This document shows positions 19,631-32,630 of a stretch of DNA of 64,000 nt, piece by piece. A program made the position numbers and the translations under genes. Source of the stretch: Hyphomicrobiales bacterium. Its GTDB lineage: Bacteria > Pseudomonadota > Alphaproteobacteria > Rhizobiales > Xanthobacteraceae. The DNA is taken from positions 62,001 through 126,000 of the forward strand of contig JADJPN010000002.1 in NCBI GenBank assembly GCA_016713235.1, in the 5' to 3' direction. The notes under the pieces were generated by a model. The model was not told the origin of the DNA and did not search any database. It saw only the letters and a list, made by a program, of their open reading frames with translations. The stretch's first letter is position 1. Each line of letters begins with the position of its first letter.

Positions 19631-20550
19631 GCAAACATGTCGCGGTTCTGATGGGCGGCTGGTCGGCGGAGCGCGAAGTGTCGTTGCGCTCGGGCAAGGC
19701 TTGTGCCGATGCGCTCGAAGGCGAGGGCTATCGCATCACGCGCGTCGATGTAGCCCGCAACGTCGCGCAGGTGCTCGCGGATTTAAAACCGGACGTTGCC
19801 TTCAACGTGCTGCACGGCGTTCCCGGCGAAGACGGGACCATTCAGGGCGTGCTGGAGGTGCTCGGGATCCCCTATACGCACTCCGGCGTGCTTTCGTCGG
19901 CGCTTGCGATGGACAAGGGCCAGGCGCGGATCGTGATGGCAAACGCCGGCGTGCCGGTTGCCGAGGGCAAGGTCGTCACCCGCGCGGAGGCAGCCAAAGA
20001 CCATGTGCTGCCGCGCCCCTATGTGCTGAAGCCCGTAGCCGAAGGCTCCTCGGTCGGCGTGTTCATCGTGACCGAAGACCACCAGCATCCGCCGCAGGAT
20101 CTGACCCGCCCGGACTGGCATCACGGGGAAACCCTTCTGCTCGCGGAGCGCTACATCCCCGGGATGGAGCTCACCTGTGCCGTCATGGGCGATGAGGCGC
20201 TCGGCGTCATCGAGATCAGATCCACCGCCCGTTTCTACGATTACGAGGCGAAATACGCCCCCGGCGGTTCCCGCCACATTCTTCCGGCTCGGATTAAACC
20301 GAATATTTACCAGAAAGCGCAGATTCTGGCCGTTGAGGCGCACCGCGCCCTCGGCTGCCGGGGAATTAGCCGGGCGGATTTCCGCTTCGATAACCGTGAA
20401 GACGGTTCGGGCGAGCTTTTCTGCCTTGAAGTGAACACCCAACCCGGAATGACCGAGACCTCGCTGGTGCCCGAGCTTGCCGCATATCGCGGCATGTCGT
20501 TCGGCGGACTGGTGAGATGGATTTTAGAGGACGCTTCCCTGAACCGATGA
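19627..20550 (+). CDS. ddl: D-alanine--D-alanine ligase
   Basis: This ATP-grasp enzyme makes the D-Ala-D-Ala dipeptide used by MurF. The 307 residues include the [17 protein letters not shown]-terminus, the [18 protein letters not shown] loop and the metal-binding [20 protein letters not shown] block. The position between murB and ftsQ is the usual one for DdlB. Both junctions are ATGA overlaps. Confidence 0.95.
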   Translation: MSKHVAVLMGGWSAEREVSLRSGKACADALEGEGYRITRVDVARNVAQVLADLKPDVAFNVLHGVPGEDGTIQGVLEVLGIPYTHSGVLSSALAMDKGQARIVMANAGVPVAEGKVVTRAEAAKDHVLPRPYVLKPVAEGSSVGVFIVTEDHQHPPQDLTRPDWHHGETLLLAERYIPGMELTCAVMGDEALGVIEIRSTARFYDYEAKYAPGGSRHILPARIKPNIYQKAQILAVEAHRALGCRGISRADFRFDNREDGSGELFCLEVNTQPGMTETSLVPELAAYRGMSFGGLVRWILEDASLNR

Positions 20551-21437
20551 GCCGCCGGGCTTCCCCGGCCGGTGTGCTTGTCGCTGCGTCCCCGAGCAAG
20601 TTCTCCCTTTTCTTCCGCCGCGTTCTCGTCAATCTCTCGCACCGTAAATCAGTTCGCTTCGCGGAAGTTTTTCTGACGCTCGGCATCGTCTTTGGTGCTC
20701 TCGGTTACGGCACGATACGCGGCGGGCACATGCCGGTCGTCAACGAGTTCGCGACCGAAGTCGGCGACCGCGTCGCGCATTTCGCAGGCTTCGAAATTGC
20801 CGAGGCTGACGTGCGCGGGCACAATCGCTTGCGCCGGGACCAAATTCTCGCAGCAGCAGGCATCACGCCGCATACATCAGTGGTGCTACTGAACGCGGAT
20901 GTTGCGCGCGACAAGCTGAAAACCAATCCGTGGATCGAAAATGCGGTGGTGCGGAAATTCTATCCGAACCGTATCGAGATCGAAGTCACCGAGCGCGAAG
21001 CATTTGCGCTCTGGCAGCGCGACGGCAAACTCGCCATCGTTTCGCGCGACGGTACCGTGCTCGAAGAGGTGAAGGACCGTCCGGAGAAACTTCCGCTCGT
21101 GGTCGGCGCGGGTGCCGCTAAAGCCGCGCATGATTTTCTTACCGTGCTCGACCGCTTCCCCGCGATCAAGGCCGAAGTTTATGGTGCGGTCTATGTTGCC
21201 GAGCGGCGCTGGAATTTGCGCATGACGAACGGCGTGGATGTTCGTCTGCCGGAACAGAATCTGATCGTTGCATTCGAGGCGCTGACCAAGCTCTCGCGCG
21301 ACCAGAAAATTTTCTTGCGCGACATCGAGATGGTCGACCTGCGCATCCCCGGCCAGGTTGTCGTTCGCATGTCGGAGGCCGCCGCGGCCGCTTACGACGC
21401 GTCACGCATGCCCGCGAAGAAGAAGGGGGCGTCATGA
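20547..21437 (+). CDS. ftsQ: cell division protein FtsQ
   Basis: A bitopic divisome protein of 296 residues. A basic cytoplasmic tail of about 60 residues leads to one membrane helix (VFLTLGIVFGALGYGTI), a POTRA domain (NRLRRDQILAAAGI to VVRKFYPNRIEIEVTEREAFALW) and the beta domain ending in VDLRIPGQVVVRMSE. In the divisome it binds FtsL/FtsB in the periplasm. The ATG at 20547 overlaps the ddl stop; the upstream open frame lies inside ddl. The stop overlaps ftsA. Confidence 0.92.
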   Translation: MSRRASPAGVLVAASPSKFSLFFRRVLVNLSHRKSVRFAEVFLTLGIVFGALGYGTIRGGHMPVVNEFATEVGDRVAHFAGFEIAEADVRGHNRLRRDQILAAAGITPHTSVVLLNADVARDKLKTNPWIENAVVRKFYPNRIEIEVTEREAFALWQRDGKLAIVSRDGTVLEEVKDRPEKLPLVVGAGAAKAAHDFLTVLDRFPAIKAEVYGAVYVAERRWNLRMTNGVDVRLPEQNLIVAFEALTKLSRDQKIFLRDIEMVDLRIPGQVVVRMSEAAAAAYDASRMPAKKKGAS

Positions 21438-22732
21438 TCGCGCCTCGCATGAAGCCGCTTGGCGGCAAGCGCTCGACTATCGTTGCCGCGCTCGACATCG
21501 GCACCAGTAAGATCGCTTGCGTGATCGCAAAGCTGAAGTCCGAACGCGGCCGCGAGATGCCGCGCAACCGCACGCATTCGGTCGAGGTGATCGGTTTCGG
21601 TCACACGCGCGCTTATGGCATCAAGGCCGGCACGGTCGTGGATATCGAGGCTGCCGAAGATTCGATCCGCCGCGCGGTGGATCAGGCCGAACGTTCGGCC
21701 AAGGTCGAGATCGCATCCGTCATTCTTTCCGTTACCGGCGGGCGTCTGGGCAGCGAATCTTTTGCCGCTTCCGTGCGCGTTCCGGGCAGCGCGGTCGAAG
21801 GTGGCGACATTGCGCATGTGCTGGACGCCGCGAGTTTGCATTCCGTGCGGGACGGCCGCGCGGTGCTGCACTCGATTCCGATCGCCTATCATCTCGACGA
21901 CGTTTCCAACATTCAGGACCCGCGCGGTATGCTGGGCCGCACGCTCGCGGTCGATCTGCATGTCGCGACCGCTGATTATCCGGCGCTCCAAAATCTCATT
22001 CTCTGTGTCGAGCGTTGCCATCTCTCGGTCGAGGGCATGATCGCCGCACCTTATGCCGCGGGCATTGCCGCGCTCTCCGATGACGAAGCAGAACTCGGCG
22101 CGACCGTGATCGATCTTGGCGCGGGCACGACGACGCTCGCGGCCTTCGTGAACGATACGTGCGTTCATATGGACGGCATCGCGGTCGGCAGCTTCAACGT
22201 GACCCAGGATTTGGCGCGCGGCCTTTCCACCAAACTTGCGGAAGCCGAGCGCATCAAGACGCTTTATGGCGACGTGATCGAAGGTGGCTCTGATCATACC
22301 GATATCATCATGGTGCCTGCGATCGATGGCTCCACGCATGGCCGTGGCAATTCGACCACGCGTGCGCAGGTGATCCGGATCACGCGCGCGCGGATCGACG
22401 AGATTTTCGAGATGCTGCATCAGCGTCTTTCTTCCGCGGGCATCCTGAATCTGACCGGGCGGCGCATCGTGCTTACGGGCGGCGGCGCGCAACTTGGCGG
22501 TGTCGGCGAACTTGCGAGCCGCATGTTTGGTGCGAGCGTGCGCGTGGCCGAACCACGCGCGGTTGCCGGTCTCAACAATGCAGCGCGCACGCCGGCCTTC
22601 GCGGTGGTGGCGGGGCTTGCCGCTTATCCGCAATTTGCGGGGCGCGAACATTTCGAACCGCGGCGCCGGCTTGCGCCGCACGAAGGCACCTATCTCCGGC
22701 GCGTGGGGCGCTGGTTCAAGGAAAGTTTCTGA
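21434..22732 (+). CDS. ftsA: cell division protein FtsA (actin-like membrane anchor of FtsZ)
   Basis: The 432-residue protein starts with a basic tail and the phosphate-1 loop [15 protein letters not shown] 1C domain follows (the [20 protein letters not shown] region), then the phosphate-2/adenosine motifs [14 protein letters not shown] and [12 protein letters not shown], and an amphipathic C-terminal helix ([11 protein letters not shown]) that binds the membrane. FtsA polymerises with ATP and tethers the Z-ring. The stop at 22732 shares a base with a possible early ftsZ start. Confidence 0.95.
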   Translation: MIAPRMKPLGGKRSTIVAALDIGTSKIACVIAKLKSERGREMPRNRTHSVEVIGFGHTRAYGIKAGTVVDIEAAEDSIRRAVDQAERSAKVEIASVILSVTGGRLGSESFAASVRVPGSAVEGGDIAHVLDAASLHSVRDGRAVLHSIPIAYHLDDVSNIQDPRGMLGRTLAVDLHVATADYPALQNLILCVERCHLSVEGMIAAPYAAGIAALSDDEAELGATVIDLGAGTTTLAAFVNDTCVHMDGIAVGSFNVTQDLARGLSTKLAEAERIKTLYGDVIEGGSDHTDIIMVPAIDGSTHGRGNSTTRAQVIRITRARIDEIFEMLHQRLSSAGILNLTGRRIVLTGGGAQLGGVGELASRMFGASVRVAEPRAVAGLNNAARTPAFAVVAGLAAYPQFAGREHFEPRRRLAPHEGTYLRRVGRWFKESF

Positions 22733-22812
22733 TGATCAATGATGACGCGCCGGCGTATTCCGGTGACGAGAGTTCAGTAAGCACGGCCCAGGCCGCGGCA
22801 AGAGGTGACGAA

Positions 22813-24435
22813 ATGACGATCAATCTGCAGATGCCGGACATCCGGGAATTGAAGCCACACATCACCGTCTTCGGTGTCGGTGGCGCCGGCGGCAATGCCG
22901 TCAACAACATGATCGCGGCCGGGTTGCAGGGCTGCGAATTCGTCGTCGCGAATACCGATGCGCAGGCGCTCACATCCTCGAAAGCCAAGCGCGTGATCCA
23001 GATGGGTCTCGAAGCGACGCAGGGCCTTGGTGCGGGTTCGCACCCGGAAGTCGGCAAGAGCGCCGCTGAAGAAGCGATCGCCGAAGTACGCGATATGCTG
23101 CAAGGCGTGCACATGGTGTTCGTCACCGCCGGCATGGGCGGCGGCACCGGCACGGGTGCGGCGCCGGTCATCGCGCGCGTTGCCAAAGAGCTCGGCATTC
23201 TCACCGTCGGCGTCGTCACCAAGCCGTTCGACTTCGAAGGCTCGCGCCGCATGAAGCTGGCGGAATCCGGTATCACCGAGCTTTCCAAGCACGTCGATAC
23301 GCTGATCGTGATCCCGAACCAGAACCTGTTCCGGGTCGCGAACAAGGAAACCACGTTCGCCGACGCCTTCGCGATGGCCGATCAGGTGCTCTATTCGGGC
23401 GTTGCCTGCATCACCGATCTGATGGTGAAGGAAGGTCTCATCAACCTCGACTTCGCCGACGTGCGCACCGTGATGCGCGAGATGGGCAAGGCGATGATGG
23501 GCACGGGCGAAGCCTCGGGTGATGCGCGCGCGCTGCGTGCGGCCGAAAACGCGATCAACAATCCGCTCCTCGACGAAACCACGATGCGCGGTGCGAAGGG
23601 CCTGCTGATTTCGATCACCGGTGGCCGCGATCTCAAGCGGCATGAAGTCGACGAAGCTGCGACCCGTATCCGCGATGAAGTAGACTCGGATGCGAACATC
23701 ATTCTCGGCGCGACCTTCGACGAAAGCCTGGAAGGTATCGTTCGCGTATCGGTGGTTGCGACCGGCATCGACCATGCAATGGTCGCGGCGCAGGGTGAGC
23801 GCGAGTCGTTCTCCAACCACAGCCGTCCGGCACCGTCGCCATCGGTGCGCGCGACCAACTTCACCGCCGATGTTCCGCACATTCCGCTCTCGATGCAGCC
23901 GGAATTGCCGCAGCATGAGGCCTACGAAGATTATGCCGACGACTATGTGGAGCCTGCGGCGGAAATCGACGACGTGACGATCCGCCCGCTCGAGCGCCGT
24001 CCGACCTTCTTCCAGCCGCTGCTGGACGAAATGGAGCGCCTCGCGCCGCGTAACGAAGAGCCGCAGGATCTCGATCCGTATGTGCCGGAGCAGGCCGAGC
24101 GCCCGTCCTACCGTCCGCGCATGCCCCGCATCGAGGAATTCCCGATGCCGGTGCAGAACCAGATGCGTGCCCGCAACGAGCAGCCGGACGAGGTCGAGAA
24201 GCGCCAGATGACGCTGCTCGAAAAGCTCGCTTCGAGCCTTGGCCGCAAGGACCGCGCGGAAGCCAGCGAAGAGCGCCCGGCACCGCTACGCCGGATGCCT
24301 GAAGTCGCGCAGGAGCCCGCGCATTCTCGCCGTCCGGAGGGGCGCGACCTTCTCGATCCGGGCAGCCGCCCAGCACGGCAGACGGAAGCCCAGGATGATC
24401 TAGAGATCCCGGCCTTCCTCCGCCGCCAGGCCTGA
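22813..24435 (+). CDS. ftsZ: cell division GTPase FtsZ
   Basis: This is the tubulin-like GTPase that forms the cytokinetic ring. The protein has about 540 residues, with the N-terminal [15 protein letters not shown], the nucleotide loop [15 protein letters not shown], the tubulin signature [13 protein letters not shown] and the T7 loop [14 protein letters not shown] long Pro/Glu/Arg-rich linker typical of alphaproteobacteria (about residues 320-525) leads to the C-terminal FtsA-binding peptide [12 protein letters not shown]. The ATG at 22813 is chosen for its AAGAGGTGA site and the family N-terminus. An in-frame ATG at 22732, joined to the ftsA stop, would add 27 residues. Confidence 0.96.
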   Translation: MTINLQMPDIRELKPHITVFGVGGAGGNAVNNMIAAGLQGCEFVVANTDAQALTSSKAKRVIQMGLEATQGLGAGSHPEVGKSAAEEAIAEVRDMLQGVHMVFVTAGMGGGTGTGAAPVIARVAKELGILTVGVVTKPFDFEGSRRMKLAESGITELSKHVDTLIVIPNQNLFRVANKETTFADAFAMADQVLYSGVACITDLMVKEGLINLDFADVRTVMREMGKAMMGTGEASGDARALRAAENAINNPLLDETTMRGAKGLLISITGGRDLKRHEVDEAATRIRDEVDSDANIILGATFDESLEGIVRVSVVATGIDHAMVAAQGERESFSNHSRPAPSPSVRATNFTADVPHIPLSMQPELPQHEAYEDYADDYVEPAAEIDDVTIRPLERRPTFFQPLLDEMERLAPRNEEPQDLDPYVPEQAERPSYRPRMPRIEEFPMPVQNQMRARNEQPDEVEKRQMTLLEKLASSLGRKDRAEASEERPAPLRRMPEVAQEPAHSRRPEGRDLLDPGSRPARQTEAQDDLEIPAFLRRQA

Positions 24436-24455
24436 GCCTGAACCACACGATTCTG

Positions 24456-24488
24456 GACGCCCCGGCAAAACCGGGGCGTCTTGTTTTT
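24456..24488 (+). terminator. Rho-independent terminator of the dcw operon
   Basis: A perfect GC-rich hairpin (arms GACGCCCCGG and CCGGGGCGTC, loop CAAAA) followed by TTGTTTTT, 20 nt after the ftsZ stop. Confidence 0.9.
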
Positions 24489-24645
24489 AGGCCCGCTCAC
24501 GGACTGGCCGGCCTGTGGAAAGCTGTGGAACGGTAGGGTTGCCAGACCATTGAAATCGTGGCGAAAAATGGCCCTGATGCCGGCAATATTTCGTAACAAA
24601 GCGTAAGAAAGCGTGACTTGTAGCCAAGGGATGAGGGCGTAGTGT

Positions 24646-24692
24646 CCCCAAATCCAAGAAACCACGGGGAAATGTGGCCTTGGGCACTGGGG
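24646..24692 (+). promoter_or_regulatory. three-tier stem-loop in the lpxC leader (candidate cis RNA element)
   Basis: Nested inverted repeats share one centre: CCCCA (24646-24650) with TGGGG (24688-24692), CCAAG (24654-24658) with CTTGG (24679-24683), and CCAC (24662-24665) with GTGG (24674-24677). The loop contains GGGGAAAT. The element ends 54 nt before the lpxC ATG in a 258-nt gap with no gene. No named riboswitch class is recognised. Confidence 0.4.
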
Positions 24693-24746
24693 AATCAACT
24701 GGGGCAAAAGCCGGGCGCGTTCGTCACTCGGTTTTAGTACGGCGGA

Positions 24747-25679
24747 ATGCAAGTTCAGTTTCAATCAACCCTAGCCGCTCGCGTTGACCTTACTGGTCGC
24801 GGACTCCACTCCGGTACTCCCACCCGTATCAGCCTTCTGCCCGCCGCGCCGAATACCGGCATCGTCTTCAAGCTTCATGGCAAGAAAATCGCGGTTGGCC
24901 CCGAAGCCGTTCGTGACACCGATTTTGCTACCGTAATCGGCGACACCAACGGCTCCAAATGCTCCACCGTTGAACACCTGATGGCCGCGCTTTCGGGCCT
25001 TGGCGTCGATAACGCGATTGTCGAAGTCGAGGGCGACGAAATTCCGGCCTTCGACGGCAGTTCGGCCTTTTTCGTCGAAGCCATCGACGCTGTCGGCCTT
25101 GAGAGCCAGGAAGCGGCCCGCCGCTACATCAAGATTTTGAAGCCCATCAAGGTCGAAAACGGCCGCATGATGGGCGAGTTCCTGCCTTATGACGCAGGCT
25201 TCCGTGTCGAGATCGAAATCGACTTCGATCACGTCGCGATCGGACGCCAGCGTTTCGCCGGTATGATCACGCCGGAAGTTTTCCGCGAAGAGCTTTCCCG
25301 CGCCCGTACCTTCGGCTTCATGCGCGATGTCGCGAAGCTCTGGGGCGCCGGTTATGCGCTCGGTGCCTCGCTCGAGAACACCGTCTGCCTCGCCGACGAC
25401 CGGATCGTGAACCCGGAAGGCCTGCGCTACGCCGACGAATTCGTCCGCCACAAAACGCTCGACGCTGTCGGCGATCTGGCGATGGCGGGCCTGCCGATCC
25501 TTGGCCGTTATCGTTCGCGCTGCGGCGGCCACAAGCTCAATGCGGCCGTTGTCGCAGCCCTCATGGCCGACCGTTCGGCCTGGACGATCGTCGAGGCCGA
25601 AACGGTGCGTGCGCGCCGCCGTGGCCACGCCGGAATCGGGGCGCAGGTTGCCCCGGCCTATCGCGCTGACCTTTCTTAA
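24747..25679 (+). CDS. lpxC: UDP-3-O-acyl-N-acetylglucosamine deacetylase
   Basis: LpxC is the zinc deacetylase that commits UDP-GlcNAc to lipid A synthesis. The protein has 310 residues. Zinc and catalytic motifs are visible: STVEHLMAALSGLGVDN (first His), HKTLDAVGDLAMAG (second His and Asp) and the C-terminal GGHKLN (active-site His). The GRGLHSGTP N-terminus is typical. The gene has its own leader after the ftsZ terminator, so it is probably transcribed separately from the dcw genes. Confidence 0.96.
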   Translation: MQVQFQSTLAARVDLTGRGLHSGTPTRISLLPAAPNTGIVFKLHGKKIAVGPEAVRDTDFATVIGDTNGSKCSTVEHLMAALSGLGVDNAIVEVEGDEIPAFDGSSAFFVEAIDAVGLESQEAARRYIKILKPIKVENGRMMGEFLPYDAGFRVEIEIDFDHVAIGRQRFAGMITPEVFREELSRARTFGFMRDVAKLWGAGYALGASLENTVCLADDRIVNPEGLRYADEFVRHKTLDAVGDLAMAGLPILGRYRSRCGGHKLNAAVVAALMADRSAWTIVEAETVRARRRGHAGIGAQVAPAYRADLS

Positions 25680-25804
25680 CTTTTTCAGCCATAATCGCGG
25701 CGGATTCGGCATATAGCGCCGTAGCCGGGACAGGCAGATTTCGCTATTTCCCAGGCTGACCAAGACCGGGCCACATGGCCCGCCATTCGCAGGTTCGAGT
25801 ACCG

Positions 25805-26686
25805 ATGCTTCTGACCAAGCTACGCCGCACGGGTTTTGGGACGGCACTCCGGTTGCTCGTGATCCTGCCGCTTGGCGTCTCGCTCGCCGGTTGCGCAAGC
25901 ATGGGCGACTTCAGTCTCAGCAATCTGTGGGGCGACAAGAAAGACGACGAGCTTTTGCCCGACCAGCCCGCTGACCTTCTCTACAACGAGGCGCTCACCC
26001 TTCTGAACAAGAAGGACTTCGCCGCCGCCGCCAAAAAGTTTGAAGAAGTCGACCGCCAGCACCCCTATTCGGAGTTTGGCCGCAAGTCGCTGCTGATGTC
26101 GGCCTACGCTTATTACGAAGGCCAGAGGCATCCTGAAACCGTTGCCGCCGCGCGCCGCTATCTCGCGCTGCATCCCGGCAGTGCGGACGCGGCTTATGCG
26201 CAATATCTCGCGGCCTCCGCGCTGTTCGATGAAATCCCGAACATCGAGCACGACCAGCGCCGCACCGAGACGGCGCTGGAAGCGCTGAACGAAGTCATCC
26301 GCAAATATCCGGACACCGAATACGCGACCAGTGCGCGCAAGAAGATCGACGTCGCGCGCGACCAGCTCGCCGCCAAGGAAATGGTGACCGGCCGCTACTA
26401 CCTGAAGAACCGCAACTTCACCGGCTCAATCAACCGCTTCAAGGTGGTCGTCACCAAGTACCAGAACACCCGCCACGTCGAAGAGGCGCTCGCGCGTCTG
26501 GTCGAGGCCTATATGGCGCTCGGCATCGTCAACGAGGCGCAGACCGCGGCCGTCGTGCTCGGCCATAACTTCCCGGACAGCCCCTGGTACAAGGACGCCT
26601 ATGCCCTCGTGACCACCGGCGGCAATGTTCCGCGGGAAGACAAGGGCTCCTGGATCAGCCGCGCCTGGAAGAGCGTCGCCGGTTAA
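25805..26686 (+). CDS. bamD: outer membrane assembly lipoprotein BamD
   Basis: This TPR lipoprotein of the BAM complex inserts beta-barrel proteins. Its 293 residues start with a lipoprotein signal (basic start, hydrophobic core, lipobox SLAGC with the acylated Cys near residue 30). Five TPR-like helical repeats begin at LLYNEALTLLNKKDFAAAAKKFEEV and include the HPYSEFGRKSLLM motif. The ATG at 25805 gives a proper signal peptide; an ATG 30 nt upstream is possible. The linkage to lpxC and recN is common in this group. Confidence 0.92.
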   Translation: MLLTKLRRTGFGTALRLLVILPLGVSLAGCASMGDFSLSNLWGDKKDDELLPDQPADLLYNEALTLLNKKDFAAAAKKFEEVDRQHPYSEFGRKSLLMSAYAYYEGQRHPETVAAARRYLALHPGSADAAYAQYLAASALFDEIPNIEHDQRRTETALEALNEVIRKYPDTEYATSARKKIDVARDQLAAKEMVTGRYYLKNRNFTGSINRFKVVVTKYQNTRHVEEALARLVEAYMALGIVNEAQTAAVVLGHNFPDSPWYKDAYALVTTGGNVPREDKGSWISRAWKSVAG

Positions 26687-26696
26687 TATCGGCGCC

Positions 26697-26715
26697 AGCG
26701 TCATGAATTGACGCT
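26697..26715 (+). terminator. small hairpin after bamD
   Basis: Inverted repeat AGCGTCA / TGACGCT with a 5-nt loop, 10 nt after the bamD stop. It has no T-tract, so terminator function is uncertain. Confidence 0.3.
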
Positions 26716-26787
26716 TCGGTTCGGCTATTCTTCAATCACGTTTCGTTCTCACTGGGCCGAATCGGTTTTGCCGGTCGGCGCGTATTC

Positions 26788-30628
<3,841 letters not shown>

Positions 30629-30693
30629 GTTTTGACCTCGCGTCTCTAAATGCGGGAGCGAGGAACGCCCGGATTTTCGTCCGGTTCCCCGGC

Positions 30694-32517
30694 CTAGGCT
30701 TTCAGCGGCGTGGTCGCCTGTTCGAGCCATTTGCGATCAGCGGCGTCGAGTTGCGGGCCGATCTTGGCGCGCACTTCTGAATGATAGCTGTTCAGCCAGG
30801 TGATCTCTTCGGCCGTCAGCAGAGCAGGCTCGATCAGGCGAAGATCGATCGGCGCGAAGGTGAGCGTCTCGAAGCCGAGCAGCGGTTTTTCGATGCCGGC
30901 TTTACGCTTTTCGACGAGCAGCAAATTCTCGATGCGGATGCCGTAGCTGCCTGCTTTGTAATAGCCGGGCTCGTTCGAAAGAATCATGCCGGGCAAGAGC
31001 GGCGCCATGCCGAGCTTGGAGATGCGCGCCGGGCCTTCGTGGACCGAGAGATAGCTGCCGACGCCGTGGCCAGTGCCGTGATCGAAGTCGAGGCCCGCTT
31101 CCCACAGCGCGCGTCGGGCGAAGGGATCTAACTGCGCGCCGGTCGTGCCTTCCGGGAAGACCGCGCGCGAAACCGCGATGTGGCCCTTCAGCACGAGCGT
31201 GAAGCGCGCGCGCATTTCCGGCGAGGGATTCCCAATTGCGACCGTCCTGGTCACGTCGGTGGTGCCGTCTTCATATTGCGCACCGCTGTCGACCAGAAAC
31301 AGCTCGCCCGGTTTGAGCTTGCGGTTGGTCGCTTCCGTCACGCGATAGTGCACGATAGCGCCGTTCGGGCCCGCGCCGGCGATCGTCGGGAAGGAGATTT
31401 CCTTGAGCTTTCCGGTGTCGCGGCGGCATGTTTCTAACAAGGCGACGGCATCGATCTCGGAAATCTTTCCGCTGGGAGCTTCGCGGTCCAGCCATGCGAG
31501 ATAGCGCGTGAGTGCCGCGCCATCGCGCAAATGCGCCGCGCGCATGCCGGCGATTTCAGTTTCGTTCTTGACGGCTTTTAGATTGGTGACCGGGTCCGCA
31601 CCCTTGGAAATGCTGCCGCCCGCGGTTTTCACGATTTCCGCAAGCTTCGCGGGCGCGGTGGACTGATCGAGCCGCACGCTCTTGCCACGCGCGGCTTCAT
31701 GCAATTCGACTTCGAGTTCGCGCGGTTCACGCACGTCGGCGAGTTTGCCGAGTGCGTCGCGCACTTCGTTCGAAAGCTTGCGGCTATCGACGAAAATCTG
31801 CGGCTCGCCTTCGCGCGGCAGGATCGCCCAGGAAAGCGGCAGCGGCGTATGCGCGACGTCGTTGCCGCGAATGTTGAAGGTCCATGCGACCGAAGCAGGA
31901 TCGGACAAGACCGCGACGCCGATCTTGTCTTTCGCGAGCACGTCGCGGATCCGCGCGATTTTCGCCGCAGCTTCTTCGCCGGAATACTGCGCGTCGTGCA
32001 GGACCACTGGGGTCAGCGGTGGCGCGGGCCGCTCGCGCCATACGGCATCGACCGGATTTTCCGAGGCGGCAGCGAGCCGTGCGCCTGCTTCCTTCGCGGC
32101 TTTCTCCAGCCGCTCCACGCCATCGGCTGTCGTCCGCCACGGGTCATAACCGAGCACCGCGCCGGTCGGCAGGTTTTCCGCCAGCCATTTCGAGGCCGGC
32201 TTCTCGATCATGTGCTCGATCGAGAAGAGCTTGCCGTCGATCTGCTCTTTGGCCTGCAAGGTGTAGCGGCCGTCGGTGAAGAGCGCAGCCTTGTCGGCCA
32301 GCACGACGACAATCGCAGCCGAGCCGGTGAAGCCCGAGAGCCAGGCCACGCGCTCCTCGGAAGGCGGCACGTATTCGTTCTGGTGCTTGTCGGCGCGGGC
32401 GAAGATGAAGGCGTCGAGACCTTGACGCGCGAGCTCCGCACGCAGTGCTTGCAGGCGAGCCGCCGACTGTGTCTTGTCGCCTTCGTCCTTGAAGGTCTGG
32501 AATTTTGCTTCGAACAT
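30694..32517 (-). CDS. aminopeptidase P family protein (M24B Xaa-Pro aminopeptidase)
   Basis: A 607-residue metallopeptidase expected to remove N-terminal residues before proline. Two creatinase-N-like domains (about 1-310) precede a C-terminal pita-bread M24 domain with the metal ligand motifs LFLVDSGAQYEDGTTDVTRT, GTGHGVGSYLSVHEGP and LSNEPGYYKAGSYGIRIENL. The length and three-domain layout match long eukaryote-like aminopeptidase P1. It has no signal peptide, so it is cytoplasmic. It is divergent from uvrD. Confidence 0.92.
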   Translation of the reverse strand: MFEAKFQTFKDEGDKTQSAARLQALRAELARQGLDAFIFARADKHQNEYVPPSEERVAWLSGFTGSAAIVVVLADKAALFTDGRYTLQAKEQIDGKLFSIEHMIEKPASKWLAENLPTGAVLGYDPWRTTADGVERLEKAAKEAGARLAAASENPVDAVWRERPAPPLTPVVLHDAQYSGEEAAAKIARIRDVLAKDKIGVAVLSDPASVAWTFNIRGNDVAHTPLPLSWAILPREGEPQIFVDSRKLSNEVRDALGKLADVREPRELEVELHEAARGKSVRLDQSTAPAKLAEIVKTAGGSISKGADPVTNLKAVKNETEIAGMRAAHLRDGAALTRYLAWLDREAPSGKISEIDAVALLETCRRDTGKLKEISFPTIAGAGPNGAIVHYRVTEATNRKLKPGELFLVDSGAQYEDGTTDVTRTVAIGNPSPEMRARFTLVLKGHIAVSRAVFPEGTTGAQLDPFARRALWEAGLDFDHGTGHGVGSYLSVHEGPARISKLGMAPLLPGMILSNEPGYYKAGSYGIRIENLLLVEKRKAGIEKPLLGFETLTFAPIDLRLIEPALLTAEEITWLNSYHSEVRAKIGPQLDAADRKWLEQATTPLKA

Positions 32518-32630
32518 TCGCGTAACTTAAGCGCTCGGTTCCCGGATATAGCGGGAAGCGTCCGGGACGCCTATTTAAGCCGTATTCGACGCGGCAATTG
32601 GGCTTGCGCCCTCGCCAAATGGCACTTGCG

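Noticed and set aside
26715..26760. Possible LexA box before recN (GTTC-N7-CTTC)
   Set aside because: The alphaproteobacterial site is GTTC-N7-GTTC; one half-site mismatches, so it is too weak to claim.
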